From contig NZ_MOAL01000004.1 of assembly GCF_003731765.1 (NCBI RefSeq), positions 186,001-250,000 of the forward strand: a stretch of DNA of 64,000 bases, written 5' to 3'. The notes beneath the pieces were generated by a model. The model made no database searches, was not told where the DNA came from, and saw nothing but the letters and a program-made list of their open reading frames with translations. The translations under genes were made by a program, and so were the position numbers. Below are positions 54,213-63,395 of the stretch, one piece after another (positions within the stretch are counted from its first letter, which is position 1; each line of letters starts with the position of its first letter). This stretch comes from Pseudomonas chlororaphis (GTDB taxonomy: Bacteria; Pseudomonadota; Gammaproteobacteria; Pseudomonadales; Pseudomonadaceae).

Positions 54213-57200
54213 TCAGACGAGGGGTTTAGGCTCGTGTTCTTCCTGGGCTTTGGCCGGCTGTTCAACCTGTTCCTCAACGATGCGCGGGGCTTCTTCGAGG
54301 GGCAGAGCGGTCTGCTCAGCAACGGGTTGAGCTTCTGGAGCCGGAGCGGCCTCAGCGACTTCAACTGCCGGAGCGTGCTCGGCGACTACGGGTGCTTCAA
54401 CCGGAGCAGCAGCGGCGGCCAATTCGGCTTCCTTCTGCAGGCGCTCTTCTTCACGCTTGCGGCGACGCACTTCACGTGGGTCGTTCGGCGCGCGGCCGTT
54501 GCTGGTCAGGGCAATGGCCGGTGCGGCCTCCACAACCGGAGCGGGTGCTTCTTCGACCACGGCAGGTGCTGCAACCGGAGCAGGCTCGGCGATCACCACT
54601 GGTTCGACGATAGCCACGGCTTCAGCAGCAGGCGCTGCTTCGGCAACAGGGGCTTCAACGACAATGGCTTCGGCTACGCGTTCGAAGGCGCTAGGTGCTT
54701 CCTCGGCGGGCTCGGGAGCTTTCTCCACAACCGGTGCTTCAACCACTGGCTCGGCAACGATGACCGGCTCAGGCTCGGCGACCACGGCAGGTTCTGCAGC
54801 CACTTCAACCTGAGGCTGTTGCTCTTGAACCGCTGCAACCTCGACGGCTGGAACAACCGGGGCTTCAACTGGGGTCGTCGCTTCAACCACCGGTGCTTCA
54901 GGGGCTTGTTCGGCCACTGCGGCGGTAGCGCGCTCAGCCTGTTGCTGGGCTTCAGCTTCGGCTGGAGCGCTGATCACGCTGCTGGCAACGGCTTCGGTGA
55001 CGGCCAGGCCGGCAGCCAGGTCGGCGTTGCTTGGCTCTTCGCCATTCTCTTCCGAGCCTTCGATCACGTTGCCGTTGGCGTCACGTTGACGCTCGCGACG
55101 GTTGCTGCGACGACGCTGGCCACGGGAGCGACGACGTGGACGATCGCCTTCGGCGTTGTCCTGGCCATCTTCCTGCAGTTGCTCTTCGTTGCTCAGCAGT
55201 TCTTCTTCGCTGGTGGCCGCAGCCTGTTCGGCACGTGGTTGACGCTCTTCACGTGGCGGACGCGGTTGACGCTCTTCGCGCGGCTGGCGTGCTGGACGCT
55301 CCTCGGCGGTGACACCCACTGCAGCTGCTGCAACGGCCGGGGCGGCATCCAGGGGTTCGCGCAGTTCACGAACCCGCTCTTCACGCTCGCCACGTGGCTT
55401 GCGATCTTCCCGCGGGGCGCGAGGCTGGCGTTCTTCACGAGGTGCGCGGGGTGCGCGCTCTTCACGAGCAACACCTTGGACTTCTTCACGGGCTTCACGC
55501 ACTTCACGCACTTCACGAGGCTGACGCTCTTCCCGTGGGGCGCGTTCTTCGCGTGGTGCACGCTCTTCACGCGGAGCACGTTCTTCACGAGGCTTGCGCT
55601 CTTCATCGCGGCGACCGTTACGGTTGCGGCTCTGCTGGCGACCGTTGCGACGCTCTTCGTTGCTGCGCGCTGGGCGTTCGGTAACAGGCTTCTCGACCAC
55701 GACCGGAGCCGCTGGCTCTTCCTTGGTGGCGAACAGGCTCACCAGGGATTTCACCAGGCCTTTGAACAGGCTTGGTTCTGCAACGACGGGCGCAGGAGCG
55801 GCGACTGGTGCGACGACTTCGGTAGGGACCGGAGCGTTGGCGCGGGCAGGTGCGGTCTTCACCGCGGCTTCCTGGCGAACCAGGGTGCGGGTGGCGGCAG
55901 CCGGTTGCACGTCTTCGACTTCAGCGGCTGCTGCAGCGATTTCGTAGCTGGACTGGTTGGTGTTGGCTTCCGGGCTGTCATCGCGCAGGCGCTGAACTTC
56001 GAAATGCGGGGTTTCGAGGTGATCGTTCGGCAGAATGACGATGCGTGCGCGGGTGCGCAGTTCGATCTTGGTGATCGAGTTGCGTTTTTCGTTGAGCAGG
56101 AAGGCGGCAACCGGGATCGGCACTTGGGCACGAACTTCGGCAGTGCGGTCTTTCAGGGCTTCTTCTTCGATCAGGCGCAGGATCGCCAGGGACAGCGATT
56201 CAACGTCACGGATGATGCCGGTGCCGTTGCAACGCGGGCAGACGATGCCGCTGCTTTCGCCCAGGGATGGACGCAGGCGCTGACGGGACATTTCCAGCAG
56301 GCCGAAGCGCGAGATGCGACCGACTTGCACGCGAGCACGGTCGGCTTCCAGGCATTCGCGGACTTTCTCTTCCACGGCGCGCTGGTTCTTGGCAGGGGTC
56401 ATGTCGATGAAGTCGATGACGATCAGGCCGCCGATGTCGCGCAGGCGCAACTGACGGGCGATTTCTTCGGCGGCTTCAAGGTTGGTCTGCAGGGCGGTTT
56501 CTTCGATGTCGCTGCCTTTGGTGGCGCGCGCCGAGTTGATGTCGATGGACACCAGGGCTTCGGTCGGATCGATGACGATGGAGCCGCCGGAAGGCAGTTC
56601 GACCACGCGCTGGAAGGCGGTCTCGATCTGGCTTTCGATCTGGAAACGGTTGAACAGCGGAACGCTGTCTTCGTACAGCTTGATCTTGCTGGCGTACTGC
56701 GGCATCACCTGGCGGATGAAGGTCAGGGCTTCGTCCTGGGCTTCAACGCTGTCGATCAACACTTCGCCGATGTCCTGGCGAAGGTAATCGCGGATCGCGC
56801 GGATGATCACGTTGCTTTCCTGGTAGATCAGGAATGGCGCGGAGCGATCCAGCGAAGCTTCTTTGATGGCGGTCCAGAGTTGCAGCAGGTAATCGAGGTC
56901 CCACTGCATTTCTTCGCTGCTGCGGCCCAGGCCGGCAGTGCGCACGATCAGGCCCATGTCGGCAGGTGCAACCAGGCCGTTCAGTGCTTCACGCAGTTCG
57001 TTGCGCTCTTCACCTTCGATGCGACGGGAGATGCCGCCGGCACGCGGGTTGTTCGGCATCAGCACCAGGTAACGACCGGCCAGGCTGATGAACGTGGTCA
57101 GGGCTGCGCCCTTGTTGCCGCGTTCTTCTTTCTCGACCTGGACGATGACTTCCTGGCCTTCGCTCAGGACGTCCTTGATGTTCACGCGGCCTTCGGGGGC

Positions 57201-57440
57201 TTTCTTGAAGTATTCGCGGGAGATTTCTTTGAGGGGCAGGAAGCCGTGGCGCTCAGAGCCGAAATCGACAAAGGCAGCCTCAAGGCTTGGTTCGATACGA
57301 GTGATTCGGCCTTTATAGATGTTGGCCTTCTTCTGCTCGCGTGCACCGGACTCAATGTCCAGGTCGTAGAGGCGCTGGCCGTCTACCAGTGCAACACGCA
57401 ACTCTTCGGGTTGAGTTGCGTTAATCAGCATTCTTTTCAT
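54213..57440 (-). CDS. rne: Ribonuclease E
   Basis: A 1075-residue endoribonuclease, core of the RNA degradosome. Catalytic half, about residues 1-520: S1 domain [20 protein letters not shown]; DNase-I-like domain with Asp300 ([11 protein letters not shown]) and Asp343 ([11 protein letters not shown]); Zn-link Cys401/Cys404 (VCPRCNGTG). The C-terminal half is disordered, with an Arg-rich RNA-binding stretch of EERAPR repeats and a long Ala/Pro/Val/Glu tail for partner binding. Start [15 protein letters not shown] is the conserved N-terminus; no clear Shine-Dalgarno precedes it. It is transcribed from a promoter about 650 bases upstream and is divergent from rluC. Confidence 0.98.
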   Translation of the reverse strand: MKRMLINATQPEELRVALVDGQRLYDLDIESGAREQKKANIYKGRITRIEPSLEAAFVDFGSERHGFLPLKEISREYFKKAPEGRVNIKDVLSEGQEVIVQVEKEERGNKGAALTTFISLAGRYLVLMPNNPRAGGISRRIEGEERNELREALNGLVAPADMGLIVRTAGLGRSSEEMQWDLDYLLQLWTAIKEASLDRSAPFLIYQESNVIIRAIRDYLRQDIGEVLIDSVEAQDEALTFIRQVMPQYASKIKLYEDSVPLFNRFQIESQIETAFQRVVELPSGGSIVIDPTEALVSIDINSARATKGSDIEETALQTNLEAAEEIARQLRLRDIGGLIVIDFIDMTPAKNQRAVEEKVRECLEADRARVQVGRISRFGLLEMSRQRLRPSLGESSGIVCPRCNGTGIIRDVESLSLAILRLIEEEALKDRTAEVRAQVPIPVAAFLLNEKRNSITKIELRTRARIVILPNDHLETPHFEVQRLRDDSPEANTNQSSYEIAAAAAEVEDVQPAAATRTLVRQEAAVKTAPARANAPVPTEVVAPVAAPAPVVAEPSLFKGLVKSLVSLFATKEEPAAPVVVEKPVTERPARSNEERRNGRQQSRNRNGRRDEERKPREERAPREERAPREERAPREERQPREVREVREAREEVQGVAREERAPRAPREERQPRAPREDRKPRGEREERVRELREPLDAAPAVAAAAVGVTAEERPARQPREERQPRPPREERQPRAEQAAATSEEELLSNEEQLQEDGQDNAEGDRPRRRSRGQRRRSNRRERQRDANGNVIEGSEENGEEPSNADLAAGLAVTEAVASSVISAPAEAEAQQQAERATAAVAEQAPEAPVVEATTPVEAPVVPAVEVAAVQEQQPQVEVAAEPAVVAEPEPVIVAEPVVEAPVVEKAPEPAEEAPSAFERVAEAIVVEAPVAEAAPAAEAVAIVEPVVIAEPAPVAAPAVVEEAPAPVVEAAPAIALTSNGRAPNDPREVRRRKREEERLQKEAELAAAAAPVEAPVVAEHAPAVEVAEAAPAPEAQPVAEQTALPLEEAPRIVEEQVEQPAKAQEEHEPKPLV
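55524..55596 (-). repeat. Tandem [12 protein letters not shown] repeat in rne C-terminal half
   Basis: Consecutive 18-base units code for EERAPR three times, then EERQPR on the minus strand, in the arginine-rich RNA-binding region. More degenerate copies ([16 protein letters not shown]) lie towards 55250. Confidence 0.7.
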
Positions 57441-58091
57441 GTAGTACCGTCGGTTTCCGGGCTGCCGGAAACGGCGTTCGGCACACACGACTTCTCACGG
57501 TCGGTGTCAGGTGCGTCAGGAGTGGTTGACCACTCGAGTGTCTAGCGAGGTTCGACCAAAAATGGGTACGAAGTCGCGACTCACGCGTCCTGCTTGCTGT
57601 GGTGACATAAAGGTCACCGCTTAAGCAAAAGTCTGTCAGGAGGAGGAATCGACCGGCGACTGTGGACGAGATGAAGCGTCTTGATAAAGCCTAATGCTAC
57701 ACAGTCCGACGGTTGTGCATCTCCACCCTACACGTATCCCTGATAATTCGGGTGCTGCCGCGCGCAGAATCCGCAGCGGGTTGGCATTTACCGTGAGCTC
57801 CGAAAGGGGAGGTCACGCATCATGGCTAAAGGCGTTGTTTCCGTAACCTTCGCTCGGGGTCGTTTGTCGCTGACTGCACTTTGTGAACTGGCCGTTAATC
57901 GCTGCGTAAGAGGCGAGTGATAACTCTGCTTATTACGGGTTTCAGGCCTTATGTCACCTGCGCTTGTTACAACGCCGAACTCTTCCGTTAGGTAGCAAAA
58001 GTTGCGTAGGACGGCCTCGCGTCCTTATGAATTGCGTTGGTCAGGGCCGGCAATTTGCCGCTGATCCGCTGGCCAGCCGCTTTTGGCGGCG
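57441..58091 (-). promoter_or_regulatory. Long 5' untranslated leader of rne
   Basis: The leader runs from the start point inferred from the promoter at 58098-58126 to the rne ATG, about 650 nt. No protein-coding frame of note lies within. Hairpins seen: GTTTCCGG/CCGGAAAC (57453-57472, 12 nt before the start codon, loop of four) and GGTGAC/GTCACC (57601-57618). E. coli rne has a 361-nt leader through which RNase E represses its own mRNA; a similar role is inferred. Confidence 0.6.
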
Positions 58092-58097
58092 TTCGCG

Positions 58098-58126
58098 ACT
58101 ATAGCAGCAATCATTAAGTGCTTCAA
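58098..58126 (-). promoter_or_regulatory. Sigma-70 promoter of rne
   Basis: On the minus strand, TTGAAG (58126-58121), a 17-base spacer and TATAGT (58103-58098). Both hexamers match consensus at four or more positions. It overlaps the presumed rluC promoter region on the other strand. Confidence 0.72.
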
Positions 58127-58142
58127 ATCCATAAAAAATTGT

Positions 58143-58148
58143 TATCAT
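58143..58148 (+). promoter_or_regulatory. Candidate -10 of rluC
   Basis: TATCAT followed by TCGCGCC ends only seven bases before the rluC ATG at 58156. The -35 is weak (TTCAAA near 58122). If used, the transcript begins at or next to the start codon. Confidence 0.4.
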
Positions 58149-58155
58149 TCGCGCC

Positions 58156-59112
58156 ATGACGACTACTGCCCCCTCGACCCCAGGCGTCCAACTGCTTGAG
58201 GTCTCGCCGGAATATGCCGGCCAACGTATTGATAATTTCCTTCTCGCTCGGCTCAAGGGCGTGCCCAAGACTTTGATTTATCGCATTTTGCGCAAAGGCG
58301 AAGTGCGGGTGAACAAAGGTCGGATCAAGCCTGAGTACAAGCTGCAGGCGGGCGACATTGTGCGCGTGCCGCCGGTGCGCGTGCCTGAGCGCGACGAGCC
58401 TGTGCCTTTGGCCCAAGGGCTGCTGCAGCGCCTGGAAGCCTCGATCGTCTTCGAAGATAAAGCCCTGATTGTGATCAACAAGCCGGCCGGCATTGCCGTG
58501 CATGGCGGCAGCGGCTTGAACTTCGGTGTGATCGAAGCCTTTCGTCAGTTGCGCCCGGATGCCAAGGAATTGGAGTTGGTGCATCGCCTCGATCGCGATA
58601 CGTCCGGCCTGCTGATGATTGCCAAGAAGCGCAGCATGTTGCGCCATTTGCACGCAGCCCTGCGTGGTGACGGCGTGGACAAGCGCTATATGGCGCTGGT
58701 GCGTGGCAACTGGGCGACCGCCATCAAGCAGGTGAGGGCGCCGTTGCTCAAGAGCAACCTGCGCTCCGGCGAGCGCATGGTCGAGGTCAATGAAGAGGGT
58801 AAGGAGGCCTTGACCCTGTTCAAGGTACTGCGCCGCTTCGGCGATTTCGCCACCATGGTCGAGGCCAAGCCGGTGACGGGGCGGACTCACCAGATTCGCG
58901 TGCACACCCTGCATGCCGGTCACTGCATTGCCGGTGACAGCAAGTATGGTGATGACGATTTCACCAAGGAAATTCGCGACCTGGGCGGCAAGCGCCTGTT
59001 TCTCCATGCCTACATGCTGACTGTGCCGCTGCCGGATGGTGGCGAGCTGAAGCTGCAAGCGCCTGTGGATGAGATGTGGGCCAAGACCGTGGAGCGCTTG
59101 AGTGCACCCTGA
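58156..59112 (+). CDS. rluC: 23S rRNA pseudouridine synthase RluC
   Basis: A 318-residue RluC/RluD-type pseudouridine synthase (23S rRNA positions 955, 2504 and 2580 in E. coli). N-terminal S4 RNA-binding domain [19 protein letters not shown] and [20 protein letters not shown]; catalytic motif [14 protein letters not shown] with Asp146; [17 protein letters not shown]. Divergence from rne, as in E. coli, favours RluC over RluD. No Shine-Dalgarno is visible before the ATG. Its 3' end overlaps the HAD gene by 11 bases. Confidence 0.94.
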   Translation: MTTTAPSTPGVQLLEVSPEYAGQRIDNFLLARLKGVPKTLIYRILRKGEVRVNKGRIKPEYKLQAGDIVRVPPVRVPERDEPVPLAQGLLQRLEASIVFEDKALIVINKPAGIAVHGGSGLNFGVIEAFRQLRPDAKELELVHRLDRDTSGLLMIAKKRSMLRHLHAALRGDGVDKRYMALVRGNWATAIKQVRAPLLKSNLRSGERMVEVNEEGKEALTLFKVLRRFGDFATMVEAKPVTGRTHQIRVHTLHAGHCIAGDSKYGDDDFTKEIRDLGGKRLFLHAYMLTVPLPDGGELKLQAPVDEMWAKTVERLSAP

Positions 59113-59764
59113 TTACCAACTGCTGATCTTTGACTGGGACGGCACTCTGGCTGATTCCATTGGTCGGATCGTCCAGGCGATGCACGTGGCCAGTGATCAG
59201 TCGGGATTCCCGCGACGCGATGATGTTGCCGTGAAGGGCATTATCGGGTTGGGTTTGCCGGAGGCGATCCAGACCCTGTATCCGGACATCGACGATGCCC
59301 AGTTGATCGCCTTCCGCCAGCATTACGCCGATTGCTATATCGCCCTGGAGACTGAGCCTTCGCCGTTGTTCGAGGGCGTTGTGCAGTCCCTGGAGGCGTT
59401 TCGGCAGGAGGGGTATCGACTGGCTGTGGCGACCGGCAAGGCTCGGCGCGGGCTGGATCGAGTGTTGAAGTCTCACGGCTGGGAAGCATATTTCGATATC
59501 ACCCGAGCGGCGGATGAAACCGCGAGCAAGCCTCACCCGTTGATGCTTGAGCAGATTCTTGCGCATTGCGGTGTGCGGCCTGAGCGGGCGCTGATGGTGG
59601 GGGATTCGTCCTTCGATCTGCAGATGGCGCGTAACGCCGGGATGGGTTCGGTGGCGGTCAGCTACGGCGCGCAATCCATTGAAGCGTTGCAGGCGTTTGA
59701 GCCACGCCTGTCGATCGATAGGTTTCCTGAGTTGCATGCCTGGCTCAGCCAGGGTGCCCAGTAA
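59102..59764 (+). CDS. HAD-family phosphatase (phosphoglycolate phosphatase-like)
   Basis: A 220-residue HAD subfamily IA hydrolase. Motif [11 protein letters not shown] (Asp11 nucleophile, Asp13), motif [13 protein letters not shown], motif III Lys in [11 protein letters not shown], motif [14 protein letters not shown]. The helical cap is at about 15-80. The start is GTG at 59102, inside the end of rluC. Position after rluC is conserved in pseudomonads; substrate not established. Confidence 0.9.
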   Translation: MHPDYQLLIFDWDGTLADSIGRIVQAMHVASDQSGFPRRDDVAVKGIIGLGLPEAIQTLYPDIDDAQLIAFRQHYADCYIALETEPSPLFEGVVQSLEAFRQEGYRLAVATGKARRGLDRVLKSHGWEAYFDITRAADETASKPHPLMLEQILAHCGVRPERALMVGDSSFDLQMARNAGMGSVAVSYGAQSIEALQAFEPRLSIDRFPELHAWLSQGAQ

Positions 59765-59785
59765 GTTTTAGCCGGGGAAGATGGC

Positions 59786-60775
59786 ATGACTGATGAGTGG
59801 AAAGCACCAAGCAAGGCCAGCGCCGAAGGTGGCGATGACAAGAGCTGGAAGCTGTTGGAAAAAACCTTGCTGGCGGGGGTTCAAGAGCAGCGTCGCTCGC
59901 GGCGTTGGGGGATCTTTTTCAAGTTGCTGACCTTTGTTTATCTGTTTGGCGCCCTGTTGTTGTTCACCCCGCTGATGGATATGGAAAAAAGTGCGGGGCG
60001 CGGCGCCAGCTACACGGCTCTGATCGAGGTTACAGGGGTGATCGCCGATAAGGAGTCAGCCAGCGCGGACAATATTGTCGGCAGCCTGCGTACTGCGTTT
60101 GAGGACCCCAAGGTCAAGGCAGTGGTGTTGCGGATTAACAGTCCAGGCGGTAGTCCGGTGCAGTCCGGTTACGTTTATGACGAAATTCGGCGCCTGCGCG
60201 CGCTGCACAAAGACACCAAGGTCTATGCAGTGATTTCCGATCTCGGCGCCTCCGGTGCTTATTACATTGCCAGTGCGGCTGACGAGATCTACGCCGATAA
60301 GGCGAGTCTGGTGGGTTCCATTGGTGTGACAGCGGCCGGCTACGGCTTTGTCGGCACCATGGAGAAGCTGGGTGTGGAGCGGCGTACTTACACCTCGGGT
60401 GAGCACAAGTCTTTCCTTGATCCGTTCCAGCCGCAAAAGGCGGAAGAAACCCAGTTCTGGCAAGGCGTGCTGGATACCACTCATCGGCAGTTCATCGCCA
60501 GCGTCAAGCAGGGGCGTGGTGATCGGCTCAAAGACAAGGATCATCCGGAGCTGTTTTCCGGTTTGGTCTGGTCGGGCGAGCAGGCGCTGCAACTGGGCTT
60601 GATCGATGGCCTGGGCAGTGCCAGTTCGGTCGCGCGGGATGTGGTCGGGGAAAAAGAGCTGGTGGACTTCACGGTCCAGGAGTCGCCTTTCGATCGCTTC
60701 TCGAAGAAGCTTGGCGCCAGTGTGGCTGAGCAGTTGGCGATGTGGATGGGGTTTCAGGGGCCTACCCTGCGTTAA
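59786..60775 (+). CDS. sppA: Signal peptide peptidase SppA, short form (S49)
   Basis: A 329-residue membrane-anchored serine protease that degrades cleaved signal peptides. A single N-terminal membrane segment is at about 42-61. Catalytic Ser156 is in SDLGASGAYYIAS and Lys208 in TSGEHKSFLDPF. INSPGGSPVQSG is the substrate-binding strand. The length is that of the single-domain (about 330-residue) type, not the duplicated 618-residue E. coli form. Follows the HAD gene at 21 bases. Confidence 0.94.
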   Translation: MTDEWKAPSKASAEGGDDKSWKLLEKTLLAGVQEQRRSRRWGIFFKLLTFVYLFGALLLFTPLMDMEKSAGRGASYTALIEVTGVIADKESASADNIVGSLRTAFEDPKVKAVVLRINSPGGSPVQSGYVYDEIRRLRALHKDTKVYAVISDLGASGAYYIASAADEIYADKASLVGSIGVTAAGYGFVGTMEKLGVERRTYTSGEHKSFLDPFQPQKAEETQFWQGVLDTTHRQFIASVKQGRGDRLKDKDHPELFSGLVWSGEQALQLGLIDGLGSASSVARDVVGEKELVDFTVQESPFDRFSKKLGASVAEQLAMWMGFQGPTLR

Positions 60776-60790
60776 TTGCGTACTCCCCAA

Positions 60791-60818
60791 AAAAAGCCGG
60801 CCTGAGTGCCGGCTTTTT
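60791..60818. terminator. Bidirectional terminator between sppA and maf
   Basis: AAAAAGCCGGC pairs with GCCGGCTTTTT around a six-base loop, between converging genes. Confidence 0.93.
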
Positions 60819-60844
60819 CATGGGCGATGTTCATGCCCTATGAA

Positions 60845-61423
60845 TCAGGGGATCTGCACCCCTTCGGCCTGTAGCATGTCCACCAGGCGGATCAGCGGCA
60901 GGCCGATCAGGCTGGTGGCGTCCGGGCCTTCTGTGCTTTGAAACAGGCTCACGCCCAGGCCTTCGGCTTTGAAGCTGCCGGCGCAGTCGTAAGGCTGCTC
61001 GGTGCGCAGGTAGCGTTCGATGCGTGGGGTGTCCAGGTGGCGCATGTGCACGGTGAAGGGGATGCAGTCGACCTGGCATTCCCCGGTCTGGCTGTTGAGT
61101 AGGGCCAGGCCGGTGAGAAAGCTCACGCTGGCGCCGCTGGCGGCCAGCAGTTGTTCCCGGGCGTTTTCGAAGGTGTGGGGCTTGCCGATGATGCGCCCAT
61201 CGAGCACCGCGACTTGGTCGGAACCAATAATCAGGTGGTTCGGGTAGGCGGCTGCCAGGGCTTGGGCTTTTTTCCGGGCCAGGCGTTTGACCAGTTCAAT
61301 TGCCGGTTCGCCGGGCTGGTGGCTTTCGTCGATGTCCGGCGAGCTGCAGCTGAATGGGAGTTGCAGGCGGGTCAGCAATTCGCGGCGATAGACCGAGCTT
61401 GAGGCGAGTAATAAAGGCAGCAT
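60845..61423 (-). CDS. maf: Maf-family nucleotide pyrophosphatase (YceF-like)
   Basis: A 192-residue Maf/Ham1-fold enzyme. LLASSSVYRRELLTRL is the Maf start; DESHQPGEPAIELVKRLARKKA, IIGSDQVAVLDG and GSFKAEGLGVSLFQSTEGPDATSLIGLP follow. Its position divergent from yceD-rpmF-plsX, and these motifs, match E. coli YceF, a 7-methyl-GTP pyrophosphatase; the activity is by homology. GGAG precedes ATG 61423. Confidence 0.93.
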   Translation of the reverse strand: MLPLLLASSSVYRRELLTRLQLPFSCSSPDIDESHQPGEPAIELVKRLARKKAQALAAAYPNHLIIGSDQVAVLDGRIIGKPHTFENAREQLLAASGASVSFLTGLALLNSQTGECQVDCIPFTVHMRHLDTPRIERYLRTEQPYDCAGSFKAEGLGVSLFQSTEGPDATSLIGLPLIRLVDMLQAEGVQIP

Positions 61424-61490
61424 GAGCGTCTCCTGGGGCGGTCGCAAATTCTAGCGGGGCTTGCAAGTGACGGACAGGGCTGAATTTCCT

Positions 61491-61518
61491 TTGACATGGC
61501 TGGGTGCATCCCTATAAT
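61491..61518 (+). promoter_or_regulatory. Near-consensus sigma-70 promoter of yceD-rpmF-plsX
   Basis: TTGACA (61491-61496), 16-base spacer, TATAAT (61513-61518): both hexamers are perfect. The discriminator GCTGCGCC leads directly into the ATG at 61528, so initiation about seven bases after the -10 leaves almost no leader. Confidence 0.85.
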
Positions 61519-61527
61519 GCTGCGCCT

Positions 61528-62058
61528 ATGTTGAATGACCCGATTCCACCTCACGTTGACCCGCGCAAATTGGCTGACCGTGGCACCACCCTCAAAGGTG
61601 AACTGCTGCTGGCCGATTTGGAGAGACTCTGCGACCCGCTTTCCGACGATGTCGGTACGGTGCAGGCTAAATTCGTTTTTGAGCGAGATGAACGTAAAGC
61701 TGTGGTAATCCACAGTTTTATCGACACCGAAGTCAAAATGGTTTGCCAGCGTTGTCTTGAGCTGGTCACCCTGCCGATCCACAGCGAGTGCAGTTATGCT
61801 GTGGTGAAGGAGGGTGCGAATACCCAGTCGTTGCCGAAAGGTTATGACGTGCTGGAACTGGGCGAAGATCCTTTGGATCTGCATGCACTGATCGAGGAGG
61901 AGCTTTTGCTCGCCTTGCCCATTGTGCCTGCTCATCATCCGGAAGAATGCCAGCAGCCGGCGGGCCTCGATGACGAGCCCGAACCGAGCGAGGACGAGGT
62001 AACGCGGTCCAACCCGTTCAGTGTATTGGCGCAGTTAAAGCGTGACCCAAACGTTTAG
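61528..62058 (+). CDS. yceD: DUF177 protein YceD
   Basis: A 176-residue protein of the DUF177 family, linked to 23S rRNA or ribosome assembly in bacteria and plastids. MLNDPIPPHVDPRKLADRG is the conserved pseudomonad N-terminus, which fixes ATG 61528; EVKMVCQRCLELVTLP carries the CxxC; the tail SNPFSVLAQLKRDPN is typical. It precedes rpmF by 13 bases, as in E. coli. There is no Shine-Dalgarno, because the promoter lies in the way. Confidence 0.93.
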   Translation: MLNDPIPPHVDPRKLADRGTTLKGELLLADLERLCDPLSDDVGTVQAKFVFERDERKAVVIHSFIDTEVKMVCQRCLELVTLPIHSECSYAVVKEGANTQSLPKGYDVLELGEDPLDLHALIEEELLLALPIVPAHHPEECQQPAGLDDEPEPSEDEVTRSNPFSVLAQLKRDPNV

Positions 62059-62071
62059 GAGTTAATCAATT

Positions 62072-62254
62072 ATGGCTGTTCAGCAGAACAAAAAATCCCG
62101 CTCCGCCCGTGACATGCGTCGTTCCCACGACGCTCTCGAGGCTAGCACCCTGTCCGTAGAAAAGACCACCGGTGAAGTTCACCTGCGTCACCACGTATCG
62201 CCAGAAGGCGTATACCGTGGCCGTAAAGTGATCGACAAGGGCGCTGACGAGTAA
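62072..62254 (+). CDS. rpmF: 50S ribosomal protein L32
   Basis: A 60-residue ribosomal protein: [48 protein letters not shown]. The zinc-binding cysteines of some L32 forms are absent, so this is the zinc-free type. AGGAG at 62057-62061. Confidence 0.97.
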
Positions 62255-62258
62255 TCAC

Positions 62259-63269
62259 TTGTCCGCTCAAGTCATCGCGATTGACGCAATGGGCGGGGAC
62301 TTCGGTCCCCGCAGCATTGTTCAGGCCAGCCTCGCTTGCCTGTCTGCAACGCCCTCGCTGCACCTGACCCTCGTCGGTCAACCCTCCCTTTTAGAAGATC
62401 TGCTTTCCGGCCATTCGGCTGTGGATCGCTCGCGCCTGACGATTACTCCGGCGTCACAAGTGATCACCATGGACGAAAAGCCTTCCCAGGCCCTGCGTGG
62501 CAAGCCTGACTCGTCGATGCGCGTGGCCCTTGAGCTGTTGCGCGAGGGCAAGGTCCAGGCCTGTGTCAGTGCCGGCAACACCGGTGCGTTGATGGCGCTG
62601 TCGCGCTACGTGCTCAAGACCCTTCCGGGGATCGATCGCCCGGCCATGGTGGCGGCCATTCCCACCCAGCGCGGCTATTGCCAACTGCTGGATCTGGGGG
62701 CGAACGTCGATTGCAGTGCCGAACACCTGTTCCAGTTTGCGGTGATGGGCTCGGTGGCCGCCGAAACCCTGGGGGTGGTGCGTCCGCGGGTGGCGCTGCT
62801 GAATATCGGCACCGAAGACATCAAGGGCAATCAGCAGGTCAAGCTGGCGGCCACCTTGCTGCAAAGCGCCCGGGGCCTGAACTATATCGGTTTTGTCGAA
62901 GGGGATGGTCTGTATCGCGGCGAGGCGGATGTGGTGGTGTGTGACGGCTTTGTCGGCAATATCCTGCTCAAATCCAGCGAGGGGCTGGCCACCATGATTG
63001 CTACGCGGATCGAGGCGCTGTTCAAGCAGAATGCCTTGTCGCGCATGGTGGGTGCCCTGGCGTTACCGTTGATGCGGCGCTTGCAGGCAGACCTGGCGCC
63101 GGCGCGGCACAATGGTGCGAGCTTTCTCGGTTTGCAGGGCATTGTGGTGAAAAGTCACGGTTCGGCGGGGGTGGAGGGCTTTCAGAGCGCGATTCAGCGT
63201 GCGTTGATCGAGATCCAGGAAAATCTCCCCGAGCGCCTGCACGGTCGTCTCGAAGACTTGTTGCTTTAG
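62259..63269 (+). CDS. plsX: Acyl-ACP:phosphate transacylase PlsX
   Basis: A 336-residue peripheral membrane enzyme that makes acyl-phosphate from acyl-ACP for PlsY, starting phospholipid synthesis. [12 protein letters not shown] is the family start; [28 protein letters not shown] and [15 protein letters not shown] follow. The start is TTG at 62259, four bases after rpmF. In E. coli plsX is followed by fabH; here fabD follows directly, as in other pseudomonads. Confidence 0.95.
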   Translation: MSAQVIAIDAMGGDFGPRSIVQASLACLSATPSLHLTLVGQPSLLEDLLSGHSAVDRSRLTITPASQVITMDEKPSQALRGKPDSSMRVALELLREGKVQACVSAGNTGALMALSRYVLKTLPGIDRPAMVAAIPTQRGYCQLLDLGANVDCSAEHLFQFAVMGSVAAETLGVVRPRVALLNIGTEDIKGNQQVKLAATLLQSARGLNYIGFVEGDGLYRGEADVVVCDGFVGNILLKSSEGLATMIATRIEALFKQNALSRMVGALALPLMRRLQADLAPARHNGASFLGLQGIVVKSHGSAGVEGFQSAIQRALIEIQENLPERLHGRLEDLLL

Positions 63270-63395
63270 GCGTTTTCCCTTGGGAGTGCTTAAATGTGAC
63301 CGCTCAGTTCAATTGGCCATCCAACTGTCAGTTTCTTGCGTCCACTTCTGTGGGACGTCAATTCTCCGACGACAAGATCATTAGGGGCTTGTTAC

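Noticed and set aside
54207..57545. 1112-codon open frame on the plus strand opposite rne
   Set aside because: It mirrors the rne codon bias in a GC-rich genome; the product is Phe/Gly/Ala-rich low complexity with no domain, and rne is certain on the other strand.
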